From Gentiana macrophylla (Eukaryota; Streptophyta; Magnoliopsida; Gentianales; Gentianaceae), in the NCBI GenBank assembly GCA_026214975.1, contig CM047814.1:19243541-19307540 (forward strand): a stretch of DNA of 64,000 bases, in the 5' to 3' direction. How positions within the stretch are numbered: position 1 is the stretch's first letter; each line of letters begins with the position of its first letter. The position numbers were made by a program, and so were the translations under genes. The notes beneath the pieces were generated by a model that did not search any database, was not told the origin of the DNA, and saw only the letters and a list, made by a program, of their open reading frames with translations. This document shows positions 12,307 through 27,824 of the stretch, one piece after another.

Positions 12307-12900
12307 TCTCCGTGTGATTTCTACTCATATGGTCATGCTGATTTCAAAGACAATGCATATATGAGTCCGATGTTCACTGCTTTCTGCTCGCCATGCTTAT
12401 CGATCCAGCTGGCCAACCCTGACGGCTGGCTAGGACACTTATATTGCATGCATATTTATCTTTAATTATGTATTCTTAATTGTCCTGTCAATGAACAGTA
12501 AACCGACATAGTCTTAGCCTATAAATATGTGATCACAATGTAATAGAAAAGAGATCCAAGAACTAATACAAGCAGATACACTCTGACAATTTGTCGACTC
12601 ACTCAATTGTTCTTCACAAACACCTATCCGACAGCCTTGTTCTTGTCCACCACCATACCCTCCCCAGAGAAATCACTTATACTAAGCCTTTTATTCTCAA
12701 GATAAACACTGTTACCGTAAATCTGGTGTTCAGCGCAACATCAATTTCCAACTCTCCTTTGCTAAAGAAGAACTGTGTCGACCTTATTAGTAAGGCCACT
12801 AACAAGATCGAGGCTCGTAGTGCATTGGTTATGAACGTTTGTTTTCTCTCGTTGTCGGTTATCTGCTGTATTGGTTGGACAATCACATTGGCTCCATTTA

Positions 12901-14032
12901 TGTTGAAATAGTGTCATAAACCCAATCGGGTTGGACCGGATCCGACTGGGTCGGATCATTTCTACTATTTCTTTGTGTTTATACATATATTAAATGACTT
13001 TTCTGTTTTCATATATATGTTCTTTTAAAGAACCAATTGTGAATTGTTATATGATAACGTCCTCTGGTATTAAACTGTGATAGGCGATTATGGTTGATGA
13101 GATATCTGATCGCTTTAATAAGTTTGATACTTAAATTTCTCTAGGCTGATGTACTATTAAACAGGGCATTGATAGTACGAACAGGCTAGCACGTATTAGA
13201 TGTCTTCTATTTTTAAGGGCATGGATAGATCTTGCCTATCGAAGTGTAGAGACACTTGGACCGTACGTGGACGTGTATTAGAGAATGCGTACGTTAGACT
13301 GACCCCTTTACACTGTTAAGTGTCACACTATGTGGTGGTTGTGTAATTATCCTTAGGACCGGAGTCTACATGACATCACGGTGTGGCTTGTCATGCTCTG
13401 ACACTATTGAGGTTTCCACTAGCCATGGGGCGATTATGCGGTAGTGATTGGGTGTGATACTGAAGCATGCGGAGTATACATGTTTGGTCGTCTGGAAATC
13501 GCGTACCCTATCAGTAGGGTGAATATCCGAAAGGGCCTTCTTATAAAGAATGTCTTACTCTCGTGAATCTTTGAAAAGTGGAAGTAAATGAGTTACTTCG
13601 AGAGAGCATGATATCCAGATTATAAGATACGGTCACTGATGCTTGACACTCGACGTACGACCGTATGGATATTATTACAGCGATAAGATTCTATTTACAC
13701 GGTAACTGTTTCACATGAAAGGTAGTAGTCATTGCATTTGACTCTTCCGATAATTGGGGGTCACGGTGTGTTGCTAAACGCTATCCCGTAATCGTTAGGC
13801 ATGAAGGGCATTTCGTAATTTGCACTTTGTGTCTACGGCCAATATATTCGGAAGTCTATCGGGTCACACACATATGAACATCGAGTCGGATTAAAATGTG
13901 GTTATAGTTGATAACCAAATAAGGAAAGAATTTATCTCATACTATAAAGGTTATAGTGGTAAATTAATATGGTGGTATTTATTTATTATGAATAAATATA
14001 ATACAAAAATATTAATTATGGTGATTAATTAA

Positions 14033-14112
<80 letters not shown>

Positions 14113-14870
14113 ATTTTGCAAATTAATTAATCATAGTATTATATTAATTAAATAAAATCTCAAATCCCAAATTAGTGGGGGGAGAGGGACGCCTTTTTCA
14201 AGTGTATAGGATATATTTGAATTGTGCAATTTAATTAATAAGATTACCATAATATTAATATTGAATATTAATTGATTTTGGAAAAATAGATTTATGGTAA
14301 TAAGATAAAGATAGATTCAATATAACATATTGTCAATATATATCTTAGGAAAAATATTTAATATAATATAATGAATATTAATGAGATAAATCAATCAAAA
14401 TGATTTTTCTTATTTTATTAGAAAAATATTTTATTTCTCCTCAATCTACTAGAAGCTAGTCCCAATCAGATTGGGAAGTGCATGGGGCACATATCACTCT
14501 ATTTAAAGGAGGGGTTTGCTAGCTCTTTTGTGCATCGAAATTCCAAGAGCTAATAATTCTTGTGTAAAATAGAGAGCTTCTTAGAGAGAGTTTAGAGAGA
14601 GAAAAGGTCGGACTAGCAATCGGATTTTTCTAGTAGCAATCCATGATGGGATTCCGGCGGGCTGTTCGTGTGGATCACCGGTAGAGGCCGAACACTTGGG
14701 CGGCACCGTGCACCACTACTCTCCTTAGACGGATAAAGCGTCGATCTTTTAGATCAACCAAGGTAACCGCCGTCTACTAGCTTATTTGTTTACTGCTTAA
14801 ACGAAGTCGATCTTGGGTCGGTAGGAAATAAATTTTAATTCCGTTGCGTTCCCGCGTAGATTTCCTAACA
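12901..14870 (+). mobile_element. Solo LTR, 1,970 bp, with 5-bp target duplication
   Basis: Begins TGTTGAAATAG and ends ATTTCCTAACA (TGTTR...TAACA ends). The five bases ATTTA occur directly before (12896-12900) and after (14871-14875). A TATA-like CTCTATTTAAAGG lies near 14497, placing the transcript start in the last quarter of the LTR. No internal retrotransposon sequence is attached on either side. It contains a long AT/GT microsatellite. The end sequence resembles Ty1/copia LTRs, which is an inference. Confidence 0.85.
14032..14112. repeat. AT then GT dinucleotide microsatellite
   Basis: Two long (AT)n runs joined by TATTATAATA, followed directly by (GT)n. It lies within the solo LTR at 12901-14870. 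Confidence 0.9.
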
Positions 14871-15130
14871 ATTTACGCAATGATTAAGGATCATGTCACC
14901 CCATTAACACCATGACTGAAAAGATGGGACAGAATCCCCCACTTTCTTTTCATATCAAGGCATCATCTACGTCATGATTTCTTCTTGGATTGATCGTCAT
15001 GCTAAGGACCTATAAATACCACTTCGACTTCATAGTGCAAGGCATTCACAATACTTACACTAAGCCAAACCCGTAGAAAAAATGGCAATATCAATTCTCA
15101 AAAACTTAACTGAACTATGAACAAATTGAT

Positions 15131-17442
15131 CCCACCTAAAAGGATATGTAAGTCATATGACTGATGCAACCGCTTTCCCAACTCACCACTGGGAATTTCT
15201 CAATCCCTGGTCCATTTACCACTCTTTGATGATACATTAAGTATCATTATTTGGCATGAGAATGAGGGCCATCATACGTTCTCCATCCAGCATTATTTTC
15301 TGAAAGCAACCCCCTGTTTAAACATGTATATTTTCAATACATTGTTGCGGAAGTAATGGATCCAACAACCCAAAGGTGAAAAGGTTCCAGGCAAACGACG
15401 AATACCCACGTCAGCCAATACGATAGGGGGATGTTGTAAAGATCAAGACGAGTTATCACCAGCCACGACCGAGGCTGGCCCTTCCAAGAAGGCAGGAAAG
15501 GCCTCAGTAATTGCTGACACCATGGTTCTCCTGATCTATTTGGAGGCAGGTCCCACACCTTATTCAACTATCATTACATGTAGATTAACTCTACATAGAC
15601 GATATGTAAATAAAGCGATGCATTGTACATGAACCTTTTTCGTAACTTCTTATGTGCAACTACCATCAATTCGTCAATGATCTATATTTTTAATCATATT
15701 ATAAACTTGTCCGTTCGGTCAGTTCAAGAAATAATAATTGAAGGAATCATCTATTTGCTTCCCACATGAAAAAAATGGATTTATGCGACTTACATTCCTA
15801 GGTACTTATCTCAAGATAACGCCAATGTGAAAAGGTTTATGCTATCCAGAATAATCTTTAACGATCACATCAAAAACTATCCCGAAACAAGCATGAATAA
15901 ACATGATAGGATTCAAATAATCCATAAACGGTTATCATGTGATTTAATTATTTTTCTCATCAAGAAATTATTATAAGATTAAGGCAGTGATAGTTTTTTT
16001 TTTTTTGGAGAAATCAGAGGCAAAAGCATACATCATGGCACAAAACATGCAAACGCCACCGCTAAGCTATAACCAGTTTAAGTTTAAATGGGAAGCACCA
16101 ACACTAGACATGCTAAAATTTAATGTAGATGTTGCAACTCAAGAAACTGTCTGGGCCGTCAGGAAGGATTCTTCGGAATTCTCAGAGAAGGATTCTTGGA
16201 AGTTTTTCTATCAGGTTAGATAGGGGGATGTGATAATGTAACAAAGTAAAGCTCTTGATGTCTAATGTTGTCGTCTTAGCTACTACTTGGGGGTACTTCA
16301 AAATGGACTTTTCTCTTTCTGTCTATCAAAAGTTGACTTCAAAGGCTTCAAATCTTTCTCAAGTGGGGATATTCAATGTATGTTACCTTTCCCTTAACAA
16401 TTTTTCTTCTGTCAATTTGCCAGCTCATCAATTGACAAAAGAAGAATTATTTTTCGTAGGACTTAAACAATATGACTCAATGACACATTCTCATATAATC
16501 ACGGCTTGCTCTATTGATTTTGAGCAATAAAATTCTCCTCAAAGCATGATTCAACATGGTTTTATATGTTCCAAAATGTTTTTTTTTTCCGTGTTTGCGC
16601 TTGTTTTTGTGTACGGAACCTTCTGTACTTCCCCTCTATATTGAATCAACACAAAATCAAGTAGTTCACATAGAAAAAGATGAGTTTTTCTCAAGTATCA
16701 ATATGTGGAGATCCATCTCCTTGCTTTTTACCTGCAAAATTCATATACACGTCTCTGCATAAAAAAATTTCTTTTTTTTTTTTAATCTACAACTAGCCAC
16801 TCCAACTTCAATTAAAATATGTACATCAGAACAGAAACCATTCCATCATATTATCCATTTGCAAAATCTGCGATAGCAAGTTTAAGAAAACAAGATTCTA
16901 TAATTTTCTGGATTCAAATGCAGAAGAAAACAGACCGCGCAAATATAAGTGGGAAAAAAAAAAAAAGAACTAGCCAGAGAGAGAGAATAAAGACAAATCA
17001 CTTCTAACTACTATTGTATTTCCAACCTAAAAATCAATCATGCGCCTCTTTGTAAGATAGTATTTTCACTCAATAGGAAAGGAACACAACAAAGTAATAG
17101 AACAGCTAATCTTATCTCCCACATAAATTAAAATAAAATAATCTTGCCATGTCAACAACTAAAATAAAAATAAAAAAAAGGAATGCAAATAACAAGCTGA
17201 AAAAAAAGTGCAGCTGCCGAAATATAATTATATCACGAGACCCATCAAAGCAGCGCCTCTCTCGTTTAAATCCAAATACGAGTTACTTGATATCATCATA
17301 TTTTGCCTACTGAAATACACCATTCCAAAATTCAGCCTCTTGGCTATGTTTCTACAGCTTTATTATCCGTATCACCTGGAACATAATTCATATTCTCAGA
17401 TTCTCAGTAGAGTGACACGTATTCAAGGCTAATAGATATATC
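15131..17442. other. Gene-poor spacer with a small RNase H remnant
   Basis: Downstream of the ECT gene. The only coding-like trace is at about 16050-16140 (+): KFKWEAPTLDMLKFNVDVA resembles the start of the RNase H-like domain found at the end of plant LINE polyproteins or related host fragments. The rest shows stops in all frames and poly-A/T runs, with nothing else recognised. Confidence 0.4.
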
Positions 17443-20227
17443 TCAAGTCATTGATTCATTACCTAATAGTACAGCTTTGTCTGTAGTAGTATCAGCTGAA
17501 TTGGTACCTGGCAATGTTATACCCCCAACCTGCTTTCATACGGGTTTAACAAGTTTGATCAGGTTATAACAAAGAGAGAGAAAGAAGAAAAGGCTACACG
17601 GCTAGTTTTCACTCTCTTAAAAACATGGTATGCAGTATGCAGTAAAAATTTGTTACTGATAACCCGAGATGTCTAGGCACCATTCATGTGGCTTTTATTT
17701 TATTGGGACATAGTTCAAGGGACATGGATAAAGTCCCGCAACACAGACAAATTGTACCACTGGCATAGCCTAACACCTGCTATTTTGAAATGAAAACTAA
17801 CCTGCTTTTCAGACTGCTTCTGCTTGGCCTTTCTCTCTTGCATCGTCTTTTGACGACCTTCATAGAATTCAAAATCATCCAGGATGCATGTCTTACTTGA
17901 ATGACCTTTCAAAATCTTGATTATTTCAATACCCTGCTCAAACTTGACCTGTAATAACCGATAATCAAGTCATGAAAAAGTTCCACAGAGAAAAAAAAAG
18001 GGCCAAAAATACTGCAGCAGAGTAAGCAATCAAATCAATACCCACCTCTTGAGTGTCCCTGCTATTAGTTACGGGTTTATTCTCATTGTTTTCCAGTGTA
18101 ATATGCCTGAGCATACTATTAGGTACGTCTTTAACAATGTGCCACTTCACAGCAAAGCAGCCAGTCCACTTGTCCTGCTGCCAGTATTCCACACACTGGT
18201 CAAAATCAACAGGACCAACCATCTCAGCAACACCAACAAACTGACCACTTGCGTTGACCTGTATAGCACCACGCAAACATACAAAAAAACATGATTAAGC
18301 GCCACGTGTACAGAAAGGACTATCACAAAACTGTAGATACTCACCGAGAATAAAAGAAAGAGGGGACATCCGCCAGACTTCTCCTGAGCTTCCTTATAGG
18401 CAGCATCCAGTTTCTTATTTCCATTTGGTGTGCTGGCCCACACACCATATTTAATACTTTTGTGGACATCATCCTCGCTGTAGGATTTGATGACAAAAAA
18501 CTTGGCGTCTGATAGAGCTTCAGCAAAATCATCTCTGTTATATTGTTCTCGGTCCAGAAAAACAGGCGACTTATCTTCAACAGACTTTGGCTTCACTGGG
18601 AGGATCTGCCCTCTTACTGCAATAGTAATAGGTTCAGAGTCCTTCAAATCCTTAAAGCTTTTTCCACGAGGTCCTTTGTTCAGTTCATTTCGCCCATCAG
18701 CATTTCCGTTCCCATACACAGATAAGCTATTGCTGCTGCCCCTTAGCTTATACTTGTTATCAGTAGCAATCCATGCACGACCATTACGACTATAATTATT
18801 TGTGGGAATATATCCAGCACTGCTTTTAAGTGTACTTGGGTACTGGCCGTACATCCTGTTATTAGTGTACATCCGATTACCAAACCTAGCATGATCAATG
18901 CCTGATGCTGTGTGTGGATGTTGCATCCCCTGTGAGAAAATCAATCAACTAACTTACATGCCAACATCTCCATCATTTTCAGCACAATCCAACTCAAAAT
19001 CCGAAATGATTATAACAAGTAAATCACCTTAATACAAAAGGAAACAAACAACAGAAAAAAGAGGGGTTTCCGGGAACATTCAACAATCACTGATAAGTTT
19101 GATAAACATTTCAAAGTGATTGAGCCCAATGGAAGTATGATCTAGCTCAAGGTGATTGAGCACAATGGAAGCATGATCTAGCTCAAGGTGATTGAGCACA
19201 ATGGAAGCATGATCTAGCAAAGAATACAGGCGTTTGGCCACTTAACCAGGTGGCTTAACCCAAAATAAAAGGCAAATGCATAGCTATGGCGAAAAGTTGC
19301 AAGGACATAAATTCAACATCTTAATTGGAAAACAGATATGTTTCTCCTGAGACATCCACAAGGCCACTTCAGAATTATTTCACTGAAAAAAAATATCAAA
19401 CTAGTTCCATGTGCCTCAGTGAACACATACCATTAAATGAGGAAGAGACTGAAGACCATGATTCCTCTCCAAAGGCAAATTACTCTCGTACGAAAAGGCC
19501 GAAGAATTTCCTGAACCTGCTGAAAAAGAACATACTTTCAGCAAGGGTCAAATATGGCTATAAAAGCAAAGTGGAGAATGCAGCATCTGTAACATGTACA
19601 TTACAATAGATATGAGAAACACCTGATGGAAAGCTTCCCCATCGGTAAAAGTCATTAGCCTTTGCTGAAGGTTTGCTATGATTTGGCCTCAAAGACTGAG
19701 ACATATTCACTCGGTTATTTGACACATTTCCAACAGAAGACTGATTCGCCAAAGCTAATCCTGTTGACAACTGCATTTGATCCGCTCCAATAGAAGCCAC
19801 ATCTGATCGGGAAGCATTTGAATGGTTAGGCATGTATTGAGAGCTATTCACAGCTGAGGGCTGGAAATAAGGTGTTGGGTATTGATACTGCTGGGGTAAG
19901 TACAGTTGGCTATCATGCCCCAGAGGAGCACCTGAAGAGGAGTATGGTCCATAAGGTGCATAGCCGTAACCGTTTTGATAGTCGTTATATACAGCCTGCA
20001 GAGATGCAAAAATTATGAATTATATTTCTGATAAGCCGCGGATATAAATTTCAGAGGTTTGATTACGAAAAATGAAACAGCAGGAAGATGAAGTAGCCAA
20101 ATCACACCCACAGATTCAGATAGAATCTCAAGCAATCTGACTTGAGCAGATAAATGATGTCCACTCAATTACACACACACACATGTACATATATCAGCTT
20201 GCTGAAAAAGGGCCTTCCTATCACACA

Positions 20228-20267
<40 letters not shown>

Positions 20268-21981
20268 CATATATCAGCTTGCTGAAGAGGGTCTTCCTAT
20301 TTATAGTTCTAGAATACAGTAACACAGTGATCAAAGCTTTTTTTCTGATTACCTGCCCTTAGCCAATCTACAACTTCTTTTCCTCGTAAAACTAAGTGTG
20401 ACTCATTTGACTTAACATTAGATTTAACTGTCCTCAGCTGTTTATCTTGTCCTTCAATCAAATGCCTGATTCCCAACGATGAGAAATGAGAACACAAGTA
20501 CATACGCACTTGTAGTTCTATCACTTTTTGTAACACACATACATATGTACATGTATATAGATATATAAAGGCACACACACAAATACATACATATATATAC
20601 ACATGCAACATTGACTAATTAGCAATAGTATGAGAGATAGAGAAAGTATGCTGTCTTTGTCTTTTTCACTGTATGGGACAACCAACCAGAAAGGAATCTT
20701 AAGTCTCTGTAAAGCATGTGCACGGTTAAATTACACACATCCCCAGATCAAGTATAAATAAATTAAATGAACCTACCAAAAGTCTCTCTGTTTTCTTTTT
20801 GGATAACAAGCCATGTCACCATCAGAAAAATAAAAACTCAAGCGCTAAAGAGAAACAACAAAGAGAACTGGAGCTGTGAACTTACAGAGGGCATCTCTAC
20901 ACCGTTGAGATTTGGATACCTGTCCCAATCACTTACAGAGGATCCATTAAAGGCTGCACTAATAGAGAGACAAGAATAAACACACACAAACTGAACTCCA
21001 GATCAGAAAACCAAAAAAAATCATAAGCCAATCATTACCTCCGTAAAAATAAGTTGAAGATGGGTATGCGTAGCCGTTGGGATCTATAAAATCTTGCGGA
21101 AACGGGGTGTGCGACCTATCAAACGGCATACCCGAGCCATTTGATTGAGCGCCATTGACAAAAGATGCATACTGGACAGGGGCATTCTACAAAATCATGC
21201 AAGCTAACTCATTAGCTGAGGTTGAACAGCATACCATGCAGGACATTACTATTTGCGTCAAAAGTTCACCTTGTTACTATGATCATTAACCTGATGTGGA
21301 TTGTTCTGGGAATCTAATGATAAATTTTGCATCATCTCTACTGCATCTGCATTGGTAAGGATTAAAGAAGTACAGAAGAGCATGCAAAACAGCAGTAAAG
21401 AGTGAACACTTGGCTTCAGCCACAGATTTCACATGACTATGTAGCTAATGCAGCATGAACTTAATTGACTAGAAAACCGGTTAGCTAATATTCCATCAGA
21501 ATTGCAACTTCTATTGCATCCTGTATTAATTGAGCACCAAAGTCTCTTTCATGTACCATGTTCCCCTAATATTTCAAATAAATGTGCACGTGGCACTCCT
21601 ACAATTTCAATGCATGGTCGATAAATCAATTTCCACCTACAGGTGTATTCATAAATAATAAATAAATGATTACTTGTACCAAGTACCAAGTACCTGCAGC
21701 AACAACATATTGGAATGTAATGAGATTCCAGTGCTTAATGCCTCAAAACAAGTTTCTTTAAATAAAATATACTGTATTAATCAAGCAATAAACAAATATA
21801 CGTCATAAACACCACAAATCCAAAGCCACCAACATAAAATAAAGAGTGATAAACACAGTCCTTAGTCATGCCCTTAACCACAAATCCTGAACATAGGGGG
21901 GGGAGATCTATGTATCTTAGGCATATCAATAACACAAGAAAACGAAAGGATACGATCTGACGATGCTGCAACGGCCGCCAT
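17443..21981 (-). CDS. ECT: YTH-domain m6A reader, ECT type
   Basis: Cytoplasmic reader of N6-methyladenosine in mRNA (EVOLUTIONARILY CONSERVED C-TERMINAL REGION family). Ten exons on the minus strand: 21981-21954, 21346-21270, 21186-21039, 20953-20886, 19995-19623, 19516-19431, 18929-18345, 18258-18046, 17948-17802 and 17529-17443 (stop TGA), 1,812 bp in one frame, 603 residues. The N-terminus MAAVAASSD plus QNLSLDSQ is ECT-like; a long Tyr/Pro/Asn/Ser-rich disordered region follows (about 36-390). The YTH domain spans about 401-535: [35 protein letters not shown] and [10 protein letters not shown] are clear. The aromatic cage tryptophans fall at about W424, W481 and W486, all present. A basic coiled tail ([13 protein letters not shown]) and a short last exon end the protein. 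The 86-bp exon 19516-19431 is required to keep frame between exons 5 and 7. Which ECT paralogue this is cannot be said. Confidence 0.93.
19116..19221. repeat. 36-bp tandem repeat, three units
   Basis: Units start at 19116, 19152 and 19188, each GTGATTGAGCACAATGGAAG followed by a CATGATCTAGCTCAAG tail; unit 1 has two changes. In the ECT intron between exons 7 and 6. Confidence 0.9.
20166..20310. repeat. CA microsatellite within a tandem duplication
   Basis: ATGTACATATATCAGCTTGC followed by TGAAAAAGGGCCTTCCTAT occurs at about 20182 and again, slightly changed, at about 20261. Each copy is preceded by a (CA)n run, the second much longer. In the ECT intron between exons 5 and 4. Confidence 0.85.
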
Positions 21982-23060
21982 GACTAACAACGGTGTCTAG
22001 CTTACAATACCAACGCCAATTAACCACAAATCTATCTAATAAGGAAAAAAAAAAACAGATTATTTGAAGTACGAAAGAAAGGAAAAGAGGGAGGAAGACA
22101 GAACTGGTAAATTTTTAAAAGGATAAGGGAACAGAGGAGTCTAGGGTTTTTGGTTTGGAGAAGGGGTTAGTCGTTATGAAACGGCAGCCGCCACGGATGC
22201 CCTTATTTATTTGGCGGTACAGGAGAGAGAATACTACTAAGCTACGGCTTTTTATTTTTCTCAACAAAAAAAAATAGAAAGGAAAAAAAAACAAATTTTT
22301 TTATTTTTATTATTATTAAGAATCATAAGAAAACAATTTTATGGTGGGGAATAAAGAAGGAGTTTATATCAAGTTTATTTATAAAAAAATCATAATAATA
22401 CATACATAAATAATATTAAAAAAAGATGATATGTATGAATAAATAAATTTTTTTAGGAATAAATTTTTTTTAAAAAAAACATGATTTTATGTTATTTGAT
22501 AGTATAGTATTTTCTTCACAATTTTTTTTTTTAAAAAAGATTGTATTTTGATGGGAAAAAAATAAAAGGGTAATGTGATGTTAGATGATTTGGATGTGCG
22601 GGTGTAAAACATTTTACGGGATACCACAACCTACTGCACAACTCTACCCTAGTCAACACACTCTTTCTTATCTACTACACACATTATCAATCACCCAACC
22701 GCACCCTATCCCAACATTTTTAACACTCACCTATCCAATACTACCTCACCACGCCTCTGTGCACATTATCTTCTGCACATATTATCTTACCACACCCTAT
22801 ATTACGTAGCTTTCCAGATCTAGAAGGTAGTGATTCACATAGCACCACGGTTGCACCTCCAAAACCGGATAATTTGTTTGGAGAACCCCATGGAAATAAA
22901 TAGAAAGGATTCTATGGTGTCGTACTAGTACTTTTAGTAGTACAAGTTGTGGGATAGCTTCAAACGTAGTCTTCTTCTAAATTTTTATTATATAGACAAA
23001 AAAAAAACCATATATATATATATATATATGTAAAAGAACACACACACAAACAAACCATAG
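21982..23060. other. ECT upstream region and AT-rich spacer
   Basis: Promoter and leader side of the ECT gene (about 21982-22200), then A/T-rich sequence and a pyrimidine-rich stretch of CACTC/TACCC words (22615-22800). A (TA)n run lies near 23010. No gene recognised. Confidence 0.4.
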
Positions 23061-23313
23061 TATATTGACTCATTAATAAGACGTTTTTATTTTTATTTGA
23101 TGTAAATTAAAGCTAATGTGTTGTTTTTTTAACTCAAAATACGAACTTTTATTAATCAACACCCAATCAAACAATCTACAACTTTTCCTTTCTTATATAT
23201 ATAGAAAGATATATATATGTATCACTCATTAATCCGTTTTATTTTTATTTGATGTGGTTGTTTCTTTTTAGAAAATACGAACTTTTATTAATCAACACCC
23301 ATCAAACAATAGG
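23061..23313. repeat. Imperfect tandem duplication
   Basis: Copy 1 about 23061-23171, copy 2 about 23219-23313. Both carry CTCATTAAT, TTTTATTTTTATTTGATGT and ACGAACTTTTATTAATCAAC in that order; copy 2 is shorter. Confidence 0.75.
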
Positions 23314-23399
23314 CTAAAACGTCATTGACGATGACAAATTATGTCACTTAATTAATCCGAGCGTGGATGAATCTAATGATGAGTACCCAAAACCTTAAT

Positions 23400-25765
<2,366 letters not shown>

Positions 25766-26097
25766 ATAAGGAAATATAGTAGCACGTTAACTAACACCAA
25801 TTGGTTTTTTGTGACAACTGGTAGCCATTGATCCTAATACAGGTATCGTGAGCGAGAAGATCCTGATTCAACCCCGCTTCTAGCACAATTATAAAAAAAT
25901 AAAAATAAAAACAAAGTGTTGAGACCCTCTCTTCTAACAAACCCACACTTCCCAAACAAAAAAAACAAATCAAGTGTTGGGCCTCTCTCCCCTCTTATAG
26001 GCCCACACTTGAGGGGGCGTATAAGGAAATATAATAGCACATTAACTAACACCAATTGATTTTAGTACAACGGTAAGCGCTTGATCCTAATACAAGT
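25766..26097 (+). mobile_element. SINE-like element with 255-bp direct duplication
   Basis: ATAAGGAAATATAGTAGCAC and the following bases through GATCCTAATAC occur at 25766-25840 and again, with few changes, at 26021-26095. The first copy continues into a tRNA-like head: box A-like ACTGGTAGCCATTGAT and box B-like GATTCAACCCC (about 25865-25875). A hairpin pairing AAGTGTTGGGCC with GGCCCACACTT lies at about 25973-26010. Probably two overlapping SINE insertions or one duplicated copy. Confidence 0.5.
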
Positions 26098-26198
26098 GAA
26101 TATCCATGAAATTTTGAGTACTCATCGATCTAGTATCCATGTCATTGTCTGTTGACAATTAAAGGGTTTCATTAGCAGCTATATGAATATAATCTCTA

Positions 26199-26381
<183 letters not shown>

Positions 26382-26669
26382 TCAAGTCCTTCAAGAGTAT
26401 TCCAGGTCATGTTTTTTCCCCCATACAATTCAAAATTGCCTACCGTGAGAGGGAATATGAATTTAAAGTAATATTTCGAAGAATCAAAAGCGAAAAAAGG
26501 TGGACAGTGTTATAGAACAGGAGATGCAATTTTTGAAGTGTCTCTAAATCATATACTAGTTGTTTTTACACTCAAAGCATTATAATTATGCAAATTCACT
26601 TTAATGCATTAAGATGATGCTATTACATACTCATTATGTTGTTTCACTTGGTGATACACCTTCTTAGTT

Positions 26670-27045
26670 GAAGCCACATTGCAGACACCTATTGAGGTCT
26701 TTGTCAGAATTGGTTCAATGTTGCCCTATATATATTGGCCGATCTTGGTTTTCCATTACTTGAGCTTGACTGGACTTGCTTCACCACAATCTTACCTGTT
26801 AAGGCCTCAATCAGACTTGGTTCATCGTTGCTCTCAGAAGCTTGTCCGGTCTTGGTTCGTCACCGTATCACCCTTTGAGGCCCTAGTCAGACTTGCTTCG
26901 TCTTTGCCCTCTAAGGCTATGCTGGACTTAGTTTGCCACTGCTTGAGCTTGACCGGACATGATTTGCCACCATCTCACATATTGAGGCCCCTGTCAGACT
27001 TTTTTCATCATTTCCTTTCTAAATCATGGTCGGACTTGATTCATG
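26670..27045. repeat. Degenerate minisatellite-like block
   Basis: Words such as TTGAGGCC, CAGACTTGGTTCATC, CTTGAGCTTGACTGGACTTG and GCCCTCTAAGG recur in variable order. The 123-codon reading frame across the block mirrors this repetition and shows no known domain, so I treat it as a repeat and not a gene. Confidence 0.5.
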
Positions 27046-27534
27046 TGTGACTGTAAACAACAATCTATGATGTTGAGGCCATATCTGATAACCCTTGAAG
27101 TGCTTTATCCAAAAGAGTATGTTGCGATAGACTTCTTACAAAGGGTACCTTGTCCCATCCTCTAGACCTTTAAGACCATGGAGTAAGTCCAGACCAATGA
27201 TGATCTCGGTGGTAGGCATTAGGGCATTCTTGAAGCTTAGAGACATGTTTAGTCCTCCACCCCTTGTTTAACATATACATGTTACTCCACTCAAAGTCCT
27301 TGATGAAAGGTCTCAGGAGCACATAGCCTAGAGGCTTCATGCCTTCATGCGTCAGTGTTTTCATGTCATAAAGCCTTCACCATTTCTGTCGTTGGACGAG
27401 ACTCTCTTATATCTTTTGCGCGGTTCTCTAACAGATTGATAAAGACAGTCATCGCGACACAACCAAAAAGCACAACTTGCTAATCACACCACCCTCGTTT
27501 TACACGGTATACACACTTTAACTGCAAATTACAT

Positions 27535-27578
27535 CAAGGTATCCTCAACTCATTTCTGGTAACTTTAAGGTTCCTTTA
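27535..27578. repeat. Copy of an exon 1/intron 1 junction, 508 bp upstream of its source
   Basis: 44 bases starting CAAGGTATCCTCAACTCATT match 28043-28086 with two mismatches. The source spans the splice donor after exon 1 of the plastid protein gene. The copy is in the same orientation, upstream of the gene's start codon. Confidence 0.8.
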
Positions 27579-27824
27579 TGAGAAGACAGTATCACGCTGA
27601 TGATATCCACGTATCATCAAACCCAAATGTTTTCACCAATGACATAATTTGATATAATTCACATTGATGAATTAGTGAAATGTATTAATTAATTATTCAT
27701 TGACAGTTTGACATGATATATGTCAACATAACACATGTAATACACATATTATAATGGTTTGTTTAAGGCTATGGAGTTATATAATAATATTAAATTGTGT
27801 CTCCGGTTAGGTTGTTAGGTGGAG

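Larger units (their letters stand above)
12120..15130 (+). mobile_element. LTR-retrotransposon remnant, interrupted by a solo LTR
   Basis: Sequence at 12120-12900 and 14871-15130 looks like LTR/leader DNA: TATA-like CCTATAAATA at about 12519 and CTATAAATACC at about 15010, each followed by transcript-leader-like sequence, without a readable TE protein. It is split by the solo LTR at 12901-14870. Family not assigned. Confidence 0.4.

Noticed and set aside
15334..15567. 77-codon minus-strand frame
   Set aside because: No recognisable domain, no splice context, within repeat remnants.
18487..18795. Plus-strand frame opposite the ECT YTH exon
   Set aside because: Shadow; the minus strand encodes the YTH domain with intact splice sites.
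19116..19221. Three regular 36-bp repeats, CRISPR-like length
   Set aside because: They are adjacent tandem units with no spacers, in an intron of a plant gene; a minisatellite explains them.
26679..27050. 123-codon open frame as a gene
   Set aside because: It runs through degenerate DNA repeats, has no domain, and no promoter or splice context was seen.
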